Source: Massilia sp. BJB1822
GTDB taxonomy: Bacteria > Pseudomonadota > Gammaproteobacteria > Burkholderiales > Burkholderiaceae_D
Reading direction: 5' to 3'
Length of the DNA: 64,000 bases
Assembly (NCBI RefSeq): GCF_013369485.1
Contig: NZ_JABWEB010000005.1
Coordinates: forward strand, 248,001-312,000
Of the stretch, positions 16,982-24,493 are shown in pieces. The translations under genes were made by a program, and so were the position numbers. Below the pieces are notes generated by a model that searched no databases, was not told the origin of the DNA, and worked only from the letters and a program-made list of their open reading frames with translations. Within the stretch, counting starts at the first letter, position 1, and the number at the start of each line of letters is the position of its first letter.

Positions 16982-18831
16982 TGTCCTTCGGCCGTGGCGC
17001 GCACGTCGAATTCCACCTTCCAGCGCTGGCCGTCCTGCGCCACCGCCAGCAGTTCCAGCGTGCCCGCTTCGCTGGCGTAGGCATGCAGGCGTACCTGCAC
17101 CACATCGCCCGCCACGCGGCCCTCAGGCGAGAGCGTGGCCTGAATCTCGTTCAGTTCCACCAGCTCATCCGGCGCCCAGAAATCGAGCACCGCGCCAATC
17201 TGGTCCTGGCGGCGCACGGAGGAGCCGAAGAAGCGGAAGTGCACCGGCTCGCCCACCACCAGGCCGAATTCCTGGCCCGGCAGTTCCAGCTCAGTGCCTT
17301 CTTCCATGCCGAACGGCGCCACGCACAGCGCCTGAATCGGCGGCTCCATGCCGGGAATGGCCGGCATGGACGATTCCACCGCCACGTAGTAGGAACGGGC
17401 CGTGCCGCCGCGAATGCGCACGCCGGCGCCGCGCCGCACATAGCTGTAATAGGCCGCGCCGCGCGCCACCGCCAGATCGAGGTCGGCGCCGCCCAGCATG
17501 CGCGCCGGTTCCGCGCCTTCCAGATACAGCCAGTCGTTGATGGTATCCATCACGCGCTGGGCCAGCAGTTCGGACTTGAACACGCCGCCGTTGAACAGCA
17601 CCGCGCTCGGATGCAGGAAGGTGTGCTCCGGATTTTGCTGGCCGGCATAGCCTTCCAGTTCGGCTGTCGCGCCCAGCTGGCGCGCCAGGAAGGCGGCCAG
17701 GTGGCGCGTCACGGCCGCGTCCTGCGCATACGGCAGGCCAAGCTGGGTCAGGCCGGCGCGGGTGCGCACGGCCGGACGGGCCGACGCTTCCACGCGCGGG
17801 AAGAAGCCATCGGTGATGAAGGTGGTGACTTCCTCGCGCGTCAGTTCGGTGCGGATGGAGCCGCCGATCAGCTTCGAGCCGCGGCTCGGCACCACGATGG
17901 GCCAGGTCTGCGCATCGGCATTGGCCAGCAGGTTTTCCTTAGCGGCGCGGCAGCCATAGGTCAGGGCGCGCATCTGCCAGGCGTCGAGCTGCGTGCCGTT
18001 GGCGGCCAGCTTGCGCGCCACCAGGTGGGCCAGGGCCAGGTCCATATTGTCGCCGCCAAGCAGGATATGGTCGCCCACGGCCACGCGGTGCGGTTCCAGC
18101 TTGCCGTCGCGTTCCAGGATGGCGATCAGCGAAAAGTCGCTGGTGCCGCCGCCCACGTCCACCACCAGGATGATGTCGCCCGGCTTGACTTCCTTGCGCC
18201 AGCGGCCATCGCTGTTCTGGATCCAGCTGTACAGGGCGGCCTGCGGTTCTTCCAGCAGGGTCAAGCCTTCGTAGCCGGCCGCGTTCGCGGCAGCGGCGGT
18301 CAGCTCGCGCGCGGCCGGGTCGAAGGAGGCGGGAATGGTGACGGTGATAGCCTGCTCGGCGAACGGCGCGTCGGGATGCGCCGCATCCCAGGCCTGGCGT
18401 AGATGGTTCAGATAGCGCGTCGACGCCTCCAGCGGCGAGACGCGCGTCACTTCTTCCGGCGCGTCGTTGGGCAGGATGGCGGCGCGGCGGTCCACGCCGG
18501 GGTGGCACAGCCAGCTTTTCGCGCTCGACACCAAGCGGATCGGCGTAGTGGCGCCGCGGCTGCGCGCCATCTCACCGGCCACGCCGGTCTCGCTTTCGCC
18601 GCTGGACCAGGGCAGGGCCAATTCGCCCGCAGCCAGTTCCTCGGGGTGCGGCAGATACAGGAAGGAAGGCAGCAGCGGCAGCTCTTCCACCGTGCCGGGA
18701 GCGGTCAGCTGCGGGACGCCCAGCACGCCGTGGCTGGTCTTCTCGCCGTCGCTGCCGGCCAGATCTACGTAGGAGAGGGCGCTATGCGTGGTGCCCAGGT
18801 CGATGCCGATGGCGTAACGTGGATCGCTCAC
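16978..18831 (-). CDS. atypical Hsp70-family protein
   Basis: 617 residues, the middle gene of the DUF2760/Hsp70/Hsp70 operon. ATPase motifs: IGIDLGTTHS (about 9-17), VDVGGGTSDFSL (about 220), GGDNMDLALAHL and LFNGGVF. It shares SAKSWL-HPGVDR and EEPQAA with the neighbouring 965-residue protein, so the two are paralogues from an old tandem duplication. The C-terminal about 150 residues form a short beta-rich part (GEPVHFRFFGSS, LEVxxA-like tail) in place of a long lidded substrate domain, somewhat like HscC-type Hsp70s. No J-protein or nucleotide exchange factor is adjacent. It overlaps both neighbours by four bases. Confidence 0.9.
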   Translation of the reverse strand: MSDPRYAIGIDLGTTHSALSYVDLAGSDGEKTSHGVLGVPQLTAPGTVEELPLLPSFLYLPHPEELAAGELALPWSSGESETGVAGEMARSRGATTPIRLVSSAKSWLCHPGVDRRAAILPNDAPEEVTRVSPLEASTRYLNHLRQAWDAAHPDAPFAEQAITVTIPASFDPAARELTAAAANAAGYEGLTLLEEPQAALYSWIQNSDGRWRKEVKPGDIILVVDVGGGTSDFSLIAILERDGKLEPHRVAVGDHILLGGDNMDLALAHLVARKLAANGTQLDAWQMRALTYGCRAAKENLLANADAQTWPIVVPSRGSKLIGGSIRTELTREEVTTFITDGFFPRVEASARPAVRTRAGLTQLGLPYAQDAAVTRHLAAFLARQLGATAELEGYAGQQNPEHTFLHPSAVLFNGGVFKSELLAQRVMDTINDWLYLEGAEPARMLGGADLDLAVARGAAYYSYVRRGAGVRIRGGTARSYYVAVESSMPAIPGMEPPIQALCVAPFGMEEGTELELPGQEFGLVVGEPVHFRFFGSSVRRQDQIGAVLDFWAPDELVELNEIQATLSPEGRVAGDVVQVRLHAYASEAGTLELLAVAQDGQRWKVEFDVRATAEGQ

Positions 18832-19409
18832 AGTTCCACCTCGGCCGGCGCCAGGATTTTCGCGTCATGCGCTTCCGCCAGTTTCGGCAGACGCACGCTG
18901 GCGGCACGCCAGCCGCGGTGGCTCAAGCTGCCGGTGAACGGCGCCTTGCCGACCACATTGCCGGTCAGGCGCACGCTGCTCGCGTCGAAGCCTTCCGGCA
19001 GGGTGACGCGACTGCCTTCAGCTTCGCTGCGCACCGGTTCGATGGAGAAGTGCTCGCGCAGCACCTTGCTGCAGCCTTCATGCACCACGCGCGCGGCGGC
19101 GCCGATGTCGGCGTCGGCATAGCCGCTCAGGTTTTCCTGGGTGAAGTCGATCAGGCGCGCTTCGCGCTGCAGGAGGCTAAGCAGCTGCAAGGCGGCATCC
19201 GGCGTGGCTTCGCGCAGCGGCGCTGCAACTGGGGCAGGCGCCGGAGCGGGTGCAGGCGCCGGGACGGGAGCGGCCACGGGGGCGGCTGCCGGTTCGTAAG
19301 GATGTTGGATGCGGCCCGCGAATTCGGCATCGGACAGCGTCTTGAAGAAGGCGCCGAAGGCAAGCGGGATGCGGCTCCAGAAGGACGGGAGTGTGGTCGA
19401 TTTGTTCAT
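18828..19409 (-). CDS. DUF2760 protein, first gene of the Hsp70 operon
   Basis: 193 residues. It opens with a helical segment (SRIPLAFGAFFKTLSDAEFAGRI), followed by an Ala/Pro-rich linker (about residues 45-65, PAPAPAPAP-type). The conserved domain contains ALQLLSLLQREARLIDFTQENLSGYAD, AARVVHEGCSKVL and GWRAASVRLPKLAE. This is the DUF2760 signature, and the family is known to sit beside two Hsp70 genes in many proteobacteria. Its place at the head of the operon suggests a client, co-chaperone or membrane adaptor for the two Hsp70s. That is inference from context; no biochemical role is established that I know of. Confidence 0.88.
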   Translation of the reverse strand: MNKSTTLPSFWSRIPLAFGAFFKTLSDAEFAGRIQHPYEPAAAPVAAPVPAPAPAPAPAPVAAPLREATPDAALQLLSLLQREARLIDFTQENLSGYADADIGAAARVVHEGCSKVLREHFSIEPVRSEAEGSRVTLPEGFDASSVRLTGNVVGKAPFTGSLSHRGWRAASVRLPKLAEAHDAKILAPAEVEL

Positions 19410-19555
19410 TTTTGCTCTTGAGAGGTAAGCGGATCGCCGCGCCGCATGTCAGAGGGCGCCGGGAGCGATCTCCAGGGAATGCCCGCATCATACCAGCTAG
19501 CGCCGGGCGGCAGCAGGGAAAACGCTTGCCGTCCAGGCCAAAGCAGCATAAACTA

Positions 19556-19578
19556 CTGTATAAATATACAGTTATAAT
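19556..19578 (+). promoter_or_regulatory. LexA (SOS) box overlapping a promoter
   Basis: CTGTATAAATATACAG at 19556-19571 is a perfect CTGT-N8-ACAG operator with the alternating AT core of strong LexA sites, extended on the left by TA and on the right by TTA. A consensus TATAAT occupies 19573-19578 immediately after it, so LexA would cover the promoter core. The downstream gene is the radical SAM protein at 19618, 46 bases from the box. The divergent DUF2760 gene starts 147 bases away on the other side and is less likely to be the target. Confidence 0.88.
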
Positions 19579-19617
19579 GAGACCTCAATGCGGAACAAGG
19601 AAATCGAAGGGCAGGCC

Positions 19618-20745
19618 ATGCTGCCGCCGCAGTCGCTGAAAGCGCAGAAAGGGCGCGGCGCCGTCACGAATATGCAGGGCCGTTACGAGCTGCACGCGCG
19701 CGAAGCTTTCGACGATGGCTGGGAGCAGGAGGAAGACGCGCCGAAAGTCTGGCGCACCCACGTCAGCGAGGAAACGGCGCGCACTATCCTGAGCCGCAAC
19801 CAGTCGCCGGATATTCCCTTCAATGTCTCGCTCAATCCCTACCGGGGCTGCGAGCATGGCTGCATCTATTGTTTCGCGCGGCCCTCGCACAGTTATCTGG
19901 GCCTGTCGCCGGGACTCGATTTTGAAAGCCGCCTGTTCGCCAAGGTGAACGCACCGGAACTGCTGCGCAGCGAGCTGGCCAAGCCATCCTATGTGGCTGA
20001 TCCGATCGCGCTGGGCGTGAATACCGACGCCTACCAGCCCTGCGAGCGCGATTACAAACTGACGCGGCGCGTGCTTGAAGTGCTGCAGGAATGCGAGCAT
20101 CCGGTCGGGCTGATCACCAAGTCCGCGCTGATCGAACGCGATATCGATATTCTGGGCGCGATGGCGCAAAAGAACCTGGCCGCCGCCTCCATCACTATCA
20201 CCACGCTCGATCCGAAAATTGCACGCACCCTGGAGCCGCGCGCTGCCGCTCCGGCACGCCGCCTGCGCACCATTAAGACGCTGAGCGAAGCCGGCATCCC
20301 GGTCGGCGTCAGCATCGCTCCCATCATCCCTTTCGTCACCGAGCCGGATATCGAACGCGTGCTGGAGGCGGCGCGCGATGCCGGCGCCATCATGGGCAGC
20401 TATATCGTGCTGCGCCTGCCGTGGGAAGTGAATCCGCTGTTCCAGCAATGGCTGGAAGCGCATTTCCCCGACCGCGCCCAGCGCGTGATGAACCGCATCC
20501 GCGATATGCGCGGCGGCAAAGACTACGACGCCAACTTCGCCACGCGCATGAAAGGCGAGGGCGTGTGGGCCGACCTCATTCACCAGCGCATCGAAAAGAC
20601 CCTGGCCCGCCTCGGCATGATCGGCCGCGGCACCCGCTACAAGCAGCTCGACCGCACCCTGTTCAAGCGGCCCCGGCAAATTCCCGCCAGCGGCGCCAGG
20701 ACGCGCGCCGCCGCTGCGGCCGGGCAGATGGATTTGTTCCAGTAA
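19618..20745 (+). CDS. PA0069-family radical SAM protein (SplB-like), predicted SOS-controlled
   Basis: About 375 residues. The radical SAM cluster motif is CEHGCIYC (CxxxCxxC) after SLNPYRG, followed by GLDFESRLFAKVNAPELLR, DPIALGVNTDAYQP, ITKSALIERD and a GIPVGVSIAPIIPF barrel strand. The overall layout is that of the PA0069 group, related to spore photoproduct lyase (SplB), which repairs thymine dimers. The reaction of the PA0069 group is not established. ATG 19618 has GAAGG seven bases upstream and gives the usual KGRGAVTNMQGRYE opening; ATG 19588 lies only ten bases after the TATAAT and would leave almost no leader. The LexA box suggests induction by DNA damage. The C-terminal AAGQMDLFQ may be a clamp-binding-like motif (QxxLF). 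Confidence 0.92.
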   Translation: MLPPQSLKAQKGRGAVTNMQGRYELHAREAFDDGWEQEEDAPKVWRTHVSEETARTILSRNQSPDIPFNVSLNPYRGCEHGCIYCFARPSHSYLGLSPGLDFESRLFAKVNAPELLRSELAKPSYVADPIALGVNTDAYQPCERDYKLTRRVLEVLQECEHPVGLITKSALIERDIDILGAMAQKNLAAASITITTLDPKIARTLEPRAAAPARRLRTIKTLSEAGIPVGVSIAPIIPFVTEPDIERVLEAARDAGAIMGSYIVLRLPWEVNPLFQQWLEAHFPDRAQRVMNRIRDMRGGKDYDANFATRMKGEGVWADLIHQRIEKTLARLGMIGRGTRYKQLDRTLFKRPRQIPASGARTRAAAAAGQMDLFQ

Positions 20746-20760
20746 TGAAAGGAGGCCGTC

Positions 20761-21192
20761 ATGGGTTGGATACTGATTAGCATCATATTGCCGCTCACTG
20801 CGCCACTGATCGCGCTATCGTTCCTTCGACCACTGGCCATACCTGAATCGCTGCGGCCATCATTAGGTTTGATGGTGCCGCTCAAAGATGGACAGTTGTG
20901 CTGGGGAGCAATCAGTTTTTGCGCCGCTTCCCTGTATGAGCTAGGCATTCAGAGTTGGGTAAAGGCAGGAGCCGGTATCAGCCTTCAAGGCTACCTCATC
21001 GCCTGCCTGATCGTGCTGCTGGTGGTGTCGAGCCTGCTAGCGGCGGGCGGCGCCATTTTTCCTACGTCGAACACACGCCCCACTGGCGTCAAATGGCACC
21101 AGCACTACAGGTGTTTTCTGGTTTCGCTGGCGCTAACCTTTTGTGCCTCGCTTGCCTATATCTTGGTACACTACGATGTGATCAAACGCTGA
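20761..21192 (+). CDS. small four-span membrane protein of unknown function
   Basis: 143 residues with four hydrophobic segments (about 2-22, 45-62, 75-98 and 115-137), short loops and a short basic C-terminus (VIKR). It starts 15 bases after the radical SAM stop and has a very strong AAAGGAGG ribosome site. I do not recognise a family. Base composition is visibly less GC-rich than the flanking genes, which hints at later acquisition. Its spacing puts it in the same transcription unit as the LexA-controlled radical SAM gene. Confidence 0.72.
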   Translation: MGWILISIILPLTAPLIALSFLRPLAIPESLRPSLGLMVPLKDGQLCWGAISFCAASLYELGIQSWVKAGAGISLQGYLIACLIVLLVVSSLLAAGGAIFPTSNTRPTGVKWHQHYRCFLVSLALTFCASLAYILVHYDVIKR

Positions 21193-21212
21193 TCTGTTAA
21201 AGGGGCATTATT

Positions 21213-21344
21213 ATGTCTTTCCCCAATATAAAAGACCGTTTCCGAAATGAAGACCAGGCCAGAATGACGCTATCGTTTTTCTGCGGAACGATCGGCCTTG
21301 CTTCTTTCCTGATGTTCTTGTTAGGCATTTGGTTCATACGCTGA
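21213..21344 (+). CDS. 43-residue single-span membrane protein
   Basis: A very short gene opening with MSFPNIKDRFRNEDQAR, then one hydrophobic helix (about residues 18-41, TLSFFCGTIGLASFLMFLLG) and a WFIR end. AAAGGGG lies nine bases before the ATG. It begins 20 bases after the 143-residue membrane protein and ends inside the 3' end of the convergent cyclotransferase gene (24-base overlap). The amphipathic charged N-terminus plus one span is typical of small regulatory membrane proteins, but no homologue is recognised. Conservation has not been tested. Confidence 0.55.
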   Translation: MSFPNIKDRFRNEDQARMTLSFFCGTIGLASFLMFLLGIWFIR

Positions 21345-21908
21345 GCCTGCCAGCTCCGCCAGATAACGCTCGATGGCAAACACATGCTCATCGTGGTGGC
21401 CCATTTCGCGCAGGGCGGCAGCCAGGTGCAGCAGGTAGTCGCGGTTGGGGCCGCTAGGTCCGGCGGCAGCGGCGATGTGGCGCGCGATCTCTTCTTCGCT
21501 GGCGGCGCCGAGGAAGGCGGCATTATCCTCGGCCGCGATATATACCAGGCCTTCCACGCTGTCGCCATCGCCGAAATCGATCTCGACCGCCAGGCGCAGA
21601 TAGCCGTTCTTTTCGCGATGGTCGAGGTGGGCGAATTCTTCCGGCGTCACCAGATAGGCCATGCCGTGGCACACCGCGCCATCCTGCGGAATCAGCGTGA
21701 CCACGCGGCCAGGCGCTTCGGGCGTGCCGCGATGGTCGTGCGAACCTTGCCAGAAACGCCGCGCCCAGCCTGTGATGCTGGCGGGACGTTTTTGCAGATA
21801 GGGAAAGTCGGCCTTGTAGATCAGCGAACCGTAGCCGAACAGCCAGACCTGATGGTGGCCGTCGAATTTGTCCATCGCGCGGTTGATTTCGATGGTGTTG
21901 TGGGACAT
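21321..21908 (-). CDS. ChaC-type gamma-glutamylcyclotransferase
   Basis: 195 residues. The hallmark VWLFGYGSLIY near residues 21-31 (the loop that binds the gamma-glutamyl group) is followed by RRFWQGSHDHRGTPEAPGRVVTL. The catalytic Glu is in LDHREKNGYLR near residue 98. This is the ChaC branch, which splits glutathione or gamma-glutamyl peptides to 5-oxoproline. It is cytoplasmic and about the usual length. Its 3' end overlaps the 43-residue gene on the other strand. Upstream and on the same strand is the LysR gene (32-base gap), probably separately expressed. Confidence 0.92.
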   Translation of the reverse strand: MSHNTIEINRAMDKFDGHHQVWLFGYGSLIYKADFPYLQKRPASITGWARRFWQGSHDHRGTPEAPGRVVTLIPQDGAVCHGMAYLVTPEEFAHLDHREKNGYLRLAVEIDFGDGDSVEGLVYIAAEDNAAFLGAASEEEIARHIAAAAGPSGPNRDYLLHLAAALREMGHHDEHVFAIERYLAELAGSAYEPNA

Positions 21909-21940
21909 GGCGCCGAACCTGCAAAAAACCGCATTATGAA

Positions 21941-22843
21941 CTAGCTGGACGGAAGCTGCCGCGCCTGCACGAATTCCAGCAGGAAGGCGATGAAGCTTTC
22001 GGCCGCTGGCGACAGCGAACGCGCCGTCTTGGTGTAGACGAAGAATTTGCGCGTCAGTTCGGGCTGCGTCAGCCGGCGCATCTGCAGACCATACAGCCTG
22101 ACCATGCGCTCGGCATAGGGCAGGCAGGCGGTGATGCCCAGTCCCGCGCTGACCATGGCCAGCGCCGTCGTCATGAAGGTCACCTCGTTGTAGGGACTCA
22201 GCGACTGCTCGCGCAAGGACATATCGCGCATCAGCCGCTCGGTGAATTGGCCTTGCAGCGCAATGAAGGGATGGTGGTTGACGTCGGCCCAGCTCACGCT
22301 GTTCTGCGCTTCAAGCGCATGGCCGGGCGGGAAGACGATCACGAAGGGCATTTCAAACAGCAGCTGCGCCTCGATTTCCGCCGTGGGATCGCGTTCCGGG
22401 CCGATGCCCACATCGACTTCGCCGCTGAACACCCGCCCCGACACATTCTCCACCGGACAATCGACCAGCTTGACCTGCACCTCCGGCACCGCCGCCTTGT
22501 AAGCTGCAATCACTTCCGGAAGCAGGGTGCAGGCCATCATCTGCGGCGCCGCCACCCGCACCATGCCTTTCTTCAGCGCCTTGCGGTTAGCGATATCGGC
22601 CATCGCCCCGTCCAGATCCTGCAGCATCTTGTCGAACAGGGGATACAGCTCGCGGCCCACCTCGGACAGTTGCACGCGGCGCGTGCTGCGCTCGACCACC
22701 TTCACGCCCAGCAGTTGTTCCAACTCCTTGATCTGCCCGCTCAGCGCGGACTGGGTCAGGTGCAGATATTCGGCGGCCAGCGTAAAACTGCCGGTACGGG
22801 CCACAGCCACCAGGGCGCGCATTTGGCGCAAACTAGGATTCAT
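21941..22843 (-). CDS. LysR-family regulator divergent from the aromatic-degradation operon
   Basis: 300 residues. The winged helix-turn-helix is at residues 1-62 (LRQMRALVAVARTGSFTLAAEYLHLTQSALSGQIKELEQLLGVKV), followed by the effector-binding domain (about 90-295). It is transcribed away from the VOC gene across an 88-base gap, the classical arrangement in which a LysR protein controls the divergent operon and itself in response to a pathway intermediate. The inducer is probably an aromatic acid or ring-cleavage product, but that is inferred from the target genes. Confidence 0.9.
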   Translation of the reverse strand: MNPSLRQMRALVAVARTGSFTLAAEYLHLTQSALSGQIKELEQLLGVKVVERSTRRVQLSEVGRELYPLFDKMLQDLDGAMADIANRKALKKGMVRVAAPQMMACTLLPEVIAAYKAAVPEVQVKLVDCPVENVSGRVFSGEVDVGIGPERDPTAEIEAQLLFEMPFVIVFPPGHALEAQNSVSWADVNHHPFIALQGQFTERLMRDMSLREQSLSPYNEVTFMTTALAMVSAGLGITACLPYAERMVRLYGLQMRRLTQPELTRKFFVYTKTARSLSPAAESFIAFLLEFVQARQLPSS

Positions 22844-22931
22844 AAGAAAATCTGATAAATCGAGATGAAAATTCCGTTTGAATGATAGCTGAAACAGGAG
22901 TCTAATGTCAGCAAGTCAATAAGGAGACACC
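22844..22931. promoter_or_regulatory. divergent LysR control region
   Basis: This AT-rich 88-base gap contains AAGGAGA just before the VOC start, ATCTGATAAATCGAGAT near the LysR start, and a GCTGA-N15-TCAGC inverted repeat (about 22888-22912). Any of these could include the T-N11-A site of the LysR protein. The exact operator cannot be chosen by eye. Confidence 0.4.
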
Positions 22932-23474
22932 ATGAAAATCAAGCGCATTCACCATGTCGCCTACCGCTGCAAGGACGCCAAGGAAACCGTGGACTGGTAC
23001 GTCAAGCACCTGAATATGGACTTCGTGCTGGCCATCGCCGAAAACGAAGTGCCGTCCACCAAGGCGCCCGATCCCTATATGCACGTCTTCCTCGACGCCG
23101 GCCAGGGCAACGTGCTGGCCTTCTTCGAACTGCCGACCCAGCCCGAGATGGACCGCGACCGCAACACCCCGGCCTGGGTCCAGCATCTGGCCATGGAAGT
23201 GGCATCGATGGACGAGCTGCTGGCCGCGAAAGAGCGCCTGGTCGCCGCCGGCATCGAGGTGATCGGCCCGGTCAACCACACCATCTTCAAATCGATTTAC
23301 TTCTTCGACCCGAATGGCCACCGCCTGGAGCTGGCGGCCAACACCGGCACCCCGGAAATGATGCAGAAGCTGGACGACGTCAAATGGGAAATGCTGGAAG
23401 AATGGTCGAAAACGAAGAAGGCGCCAACCCACGCCGCCTGGATGCACGCCCCACAGCCTGAAGGACAAGCATGA
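22932..23474 (+). CDS. VOC-superfamily metalloprotein (dioxygenase/isomerase-like)
   Basis: 180 residues with two beta-alpha-beta-beta-beta modules. Candidate metal ligands are His in RIHHVAY (about residue 9), His in WVQHLAMEV (about 80) and Glu in NGHRLELA (about 134), the H-H-E arrangement of glyoxalase/extradiol-dioxygenase folds. The gene is first in an operon with a fumarylacetoacetase-type hydrolase (ATGA overlap) and maleylacetoacetate isomerase, so it may process or cleave an aromatic ring. It is not a homogentisate or gentisate dioxygenase by family. A tight AAGGAGA ribosome site is present. Confidence 0.85.
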   Translation: MKIKRIHHVAYRCKDAKETVDWYVKHLNMDFVLAIAENEVPSTKAPDPYMHVFLDAGQGNVLAFFELPTQPEMDRDRNTPAWVQHLAMEVASMDELLAAKERLVAAGIEVIGPVNHTIFKSIYFFDPNGHRLELAANTGTPEMMQKLDDVKWEMLEEWSKTKKAPTHAAWMHAPQPEGQA

Positions 23475-24493
23475 AACTCGCAACACTGAAAAACGGCACG
23501 CGCGACGGCCAACTGGTGGTCGTCAGCCGCGACCTGACCCAATGCGTGGCAGTACCCGCCATCGCAGCCACCCTGCAGGCCGCGCTCGATAATTGGGATG
23601 ACACCGCGCCCCAGCTGGCCCAGATTTACGCCCTGCTGAACCAGGGCAGCGCCACCGGCGCCCAGGCTTTCGACGAAACCGCATGCCACTCGCCGCTGCC
23701 GCGCGCCTACCAATGGGCTGACGGTTCTGCCTACATCAACCACGTTGAGCTGGTGCGTAAGGCGCGCAACGCCGAAGTGCCGGCTTCCTTCTACACCGAT
23801 CCGCTGATGTACCAGGGCGGCTCGGACAGCTTCGTCGGCCCGCGCGATGCGGTGTATGCGTTGACGGAAGACTGGGGCATCGACCTGGAAGCGGAAGTGG
23901 CCGTCGTCACCGGCGACGTCAAAATGGGCGCCAGCGACGAAGAAGCGGGCAAGGCGATCCGCCTGGTCATGCTGGTCAACGACGTCTCGCTGCGCAACCT
24001 GATTCCGAACGAGCTGGCGAAAGGCTTCGGCTTCTACCAGTCCAAACCGGCCAGCGCCTTCTCTCCGGTGGCCGTCACGCCGGATGAACTGGGCGACGAC
24101 TGGTCCGGCCACAAGCTGCACCTGCCGCTGCTGGTCACGCTGAACGGCAAGCCTTTCGGCAAGCCGAACGCCGGCGAAGACATGACCTTCAGCTTTGCCC
24201 AACTGGTGGCCCACGCCGCCAGGACGCGCGAACTGGGCGCGGGCACCATCATCGGTTCCGGCACCGTGTCGAACAAGCAGGGCAGCCTGCATGGCTCCAG
24301 CATCGAGAACGGCGGCGTCGGCTACTGCTGCCTGGCCGAAGTGCGCATGTACGAAACCATCGAAAGCGGCGCGGCGCAAACCGGCTTCCTCAAATTCGGC
24401 AATACCGTGCGCATCGAAATGCAGGACAAGCAGGGCGCCAGCATCTTCGGCGCAATCGACCAGACCGTAAGGAATTATCAGGAGCGCGGCTGA
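23471..24493 (+). CDS. fumarylacetoacetate hydrolase-family protein
   Basis: 340 residues. The FAH C-terminal fold shows the acidic metal site in EDWGIDLEAEVAVVTGDV (Glu, Glu, near residues 138-142) and the next Asp in MLVNDVSLRNLIP, then GRxxGxx-like FAQLVAHAARTRELGAGTIIGSGTVSN. These hydrolases split a C-C bond in acylpyruvates such as fumarylacetoacetate or fumarylpyruvate. The start overlaps the VOC stop by four bases, and its stop overlaps the maiA start by one, so the three enzymes are made together. This supports a homogentisate- or gentisate-type lower pathway. Confidence 0.93.
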   Translation: MKLATLKNGTRDGQLVVVSRDLTQCVAVPAIAATLQAALDNWDDTAPQLAQIYALLNQGSATGAQAFDETACHSPLPRAYQWADGSAYINHVELVRKARNAEVPASFYTDPLMYQGGSDSFVGPRDAVYALTEDWGIDLEAEVAVVTGDVKMGASDEEAGKAIRLVMLVNDVSLRNLIPNELAKGFGFYQSKPASAFSPVAVTPDELGDDWSGHKLHLPLLVTLNGKPFGKPNAGEDMTFSFAQLVAHAARTRELGAGTIIGSGTVSNKQGSLHGSSIENGGVGYCCLAEVRMYETIESGAAQTGFLKFGNTVRIEMQDKQGASIFGAIDQTVRNYQERG

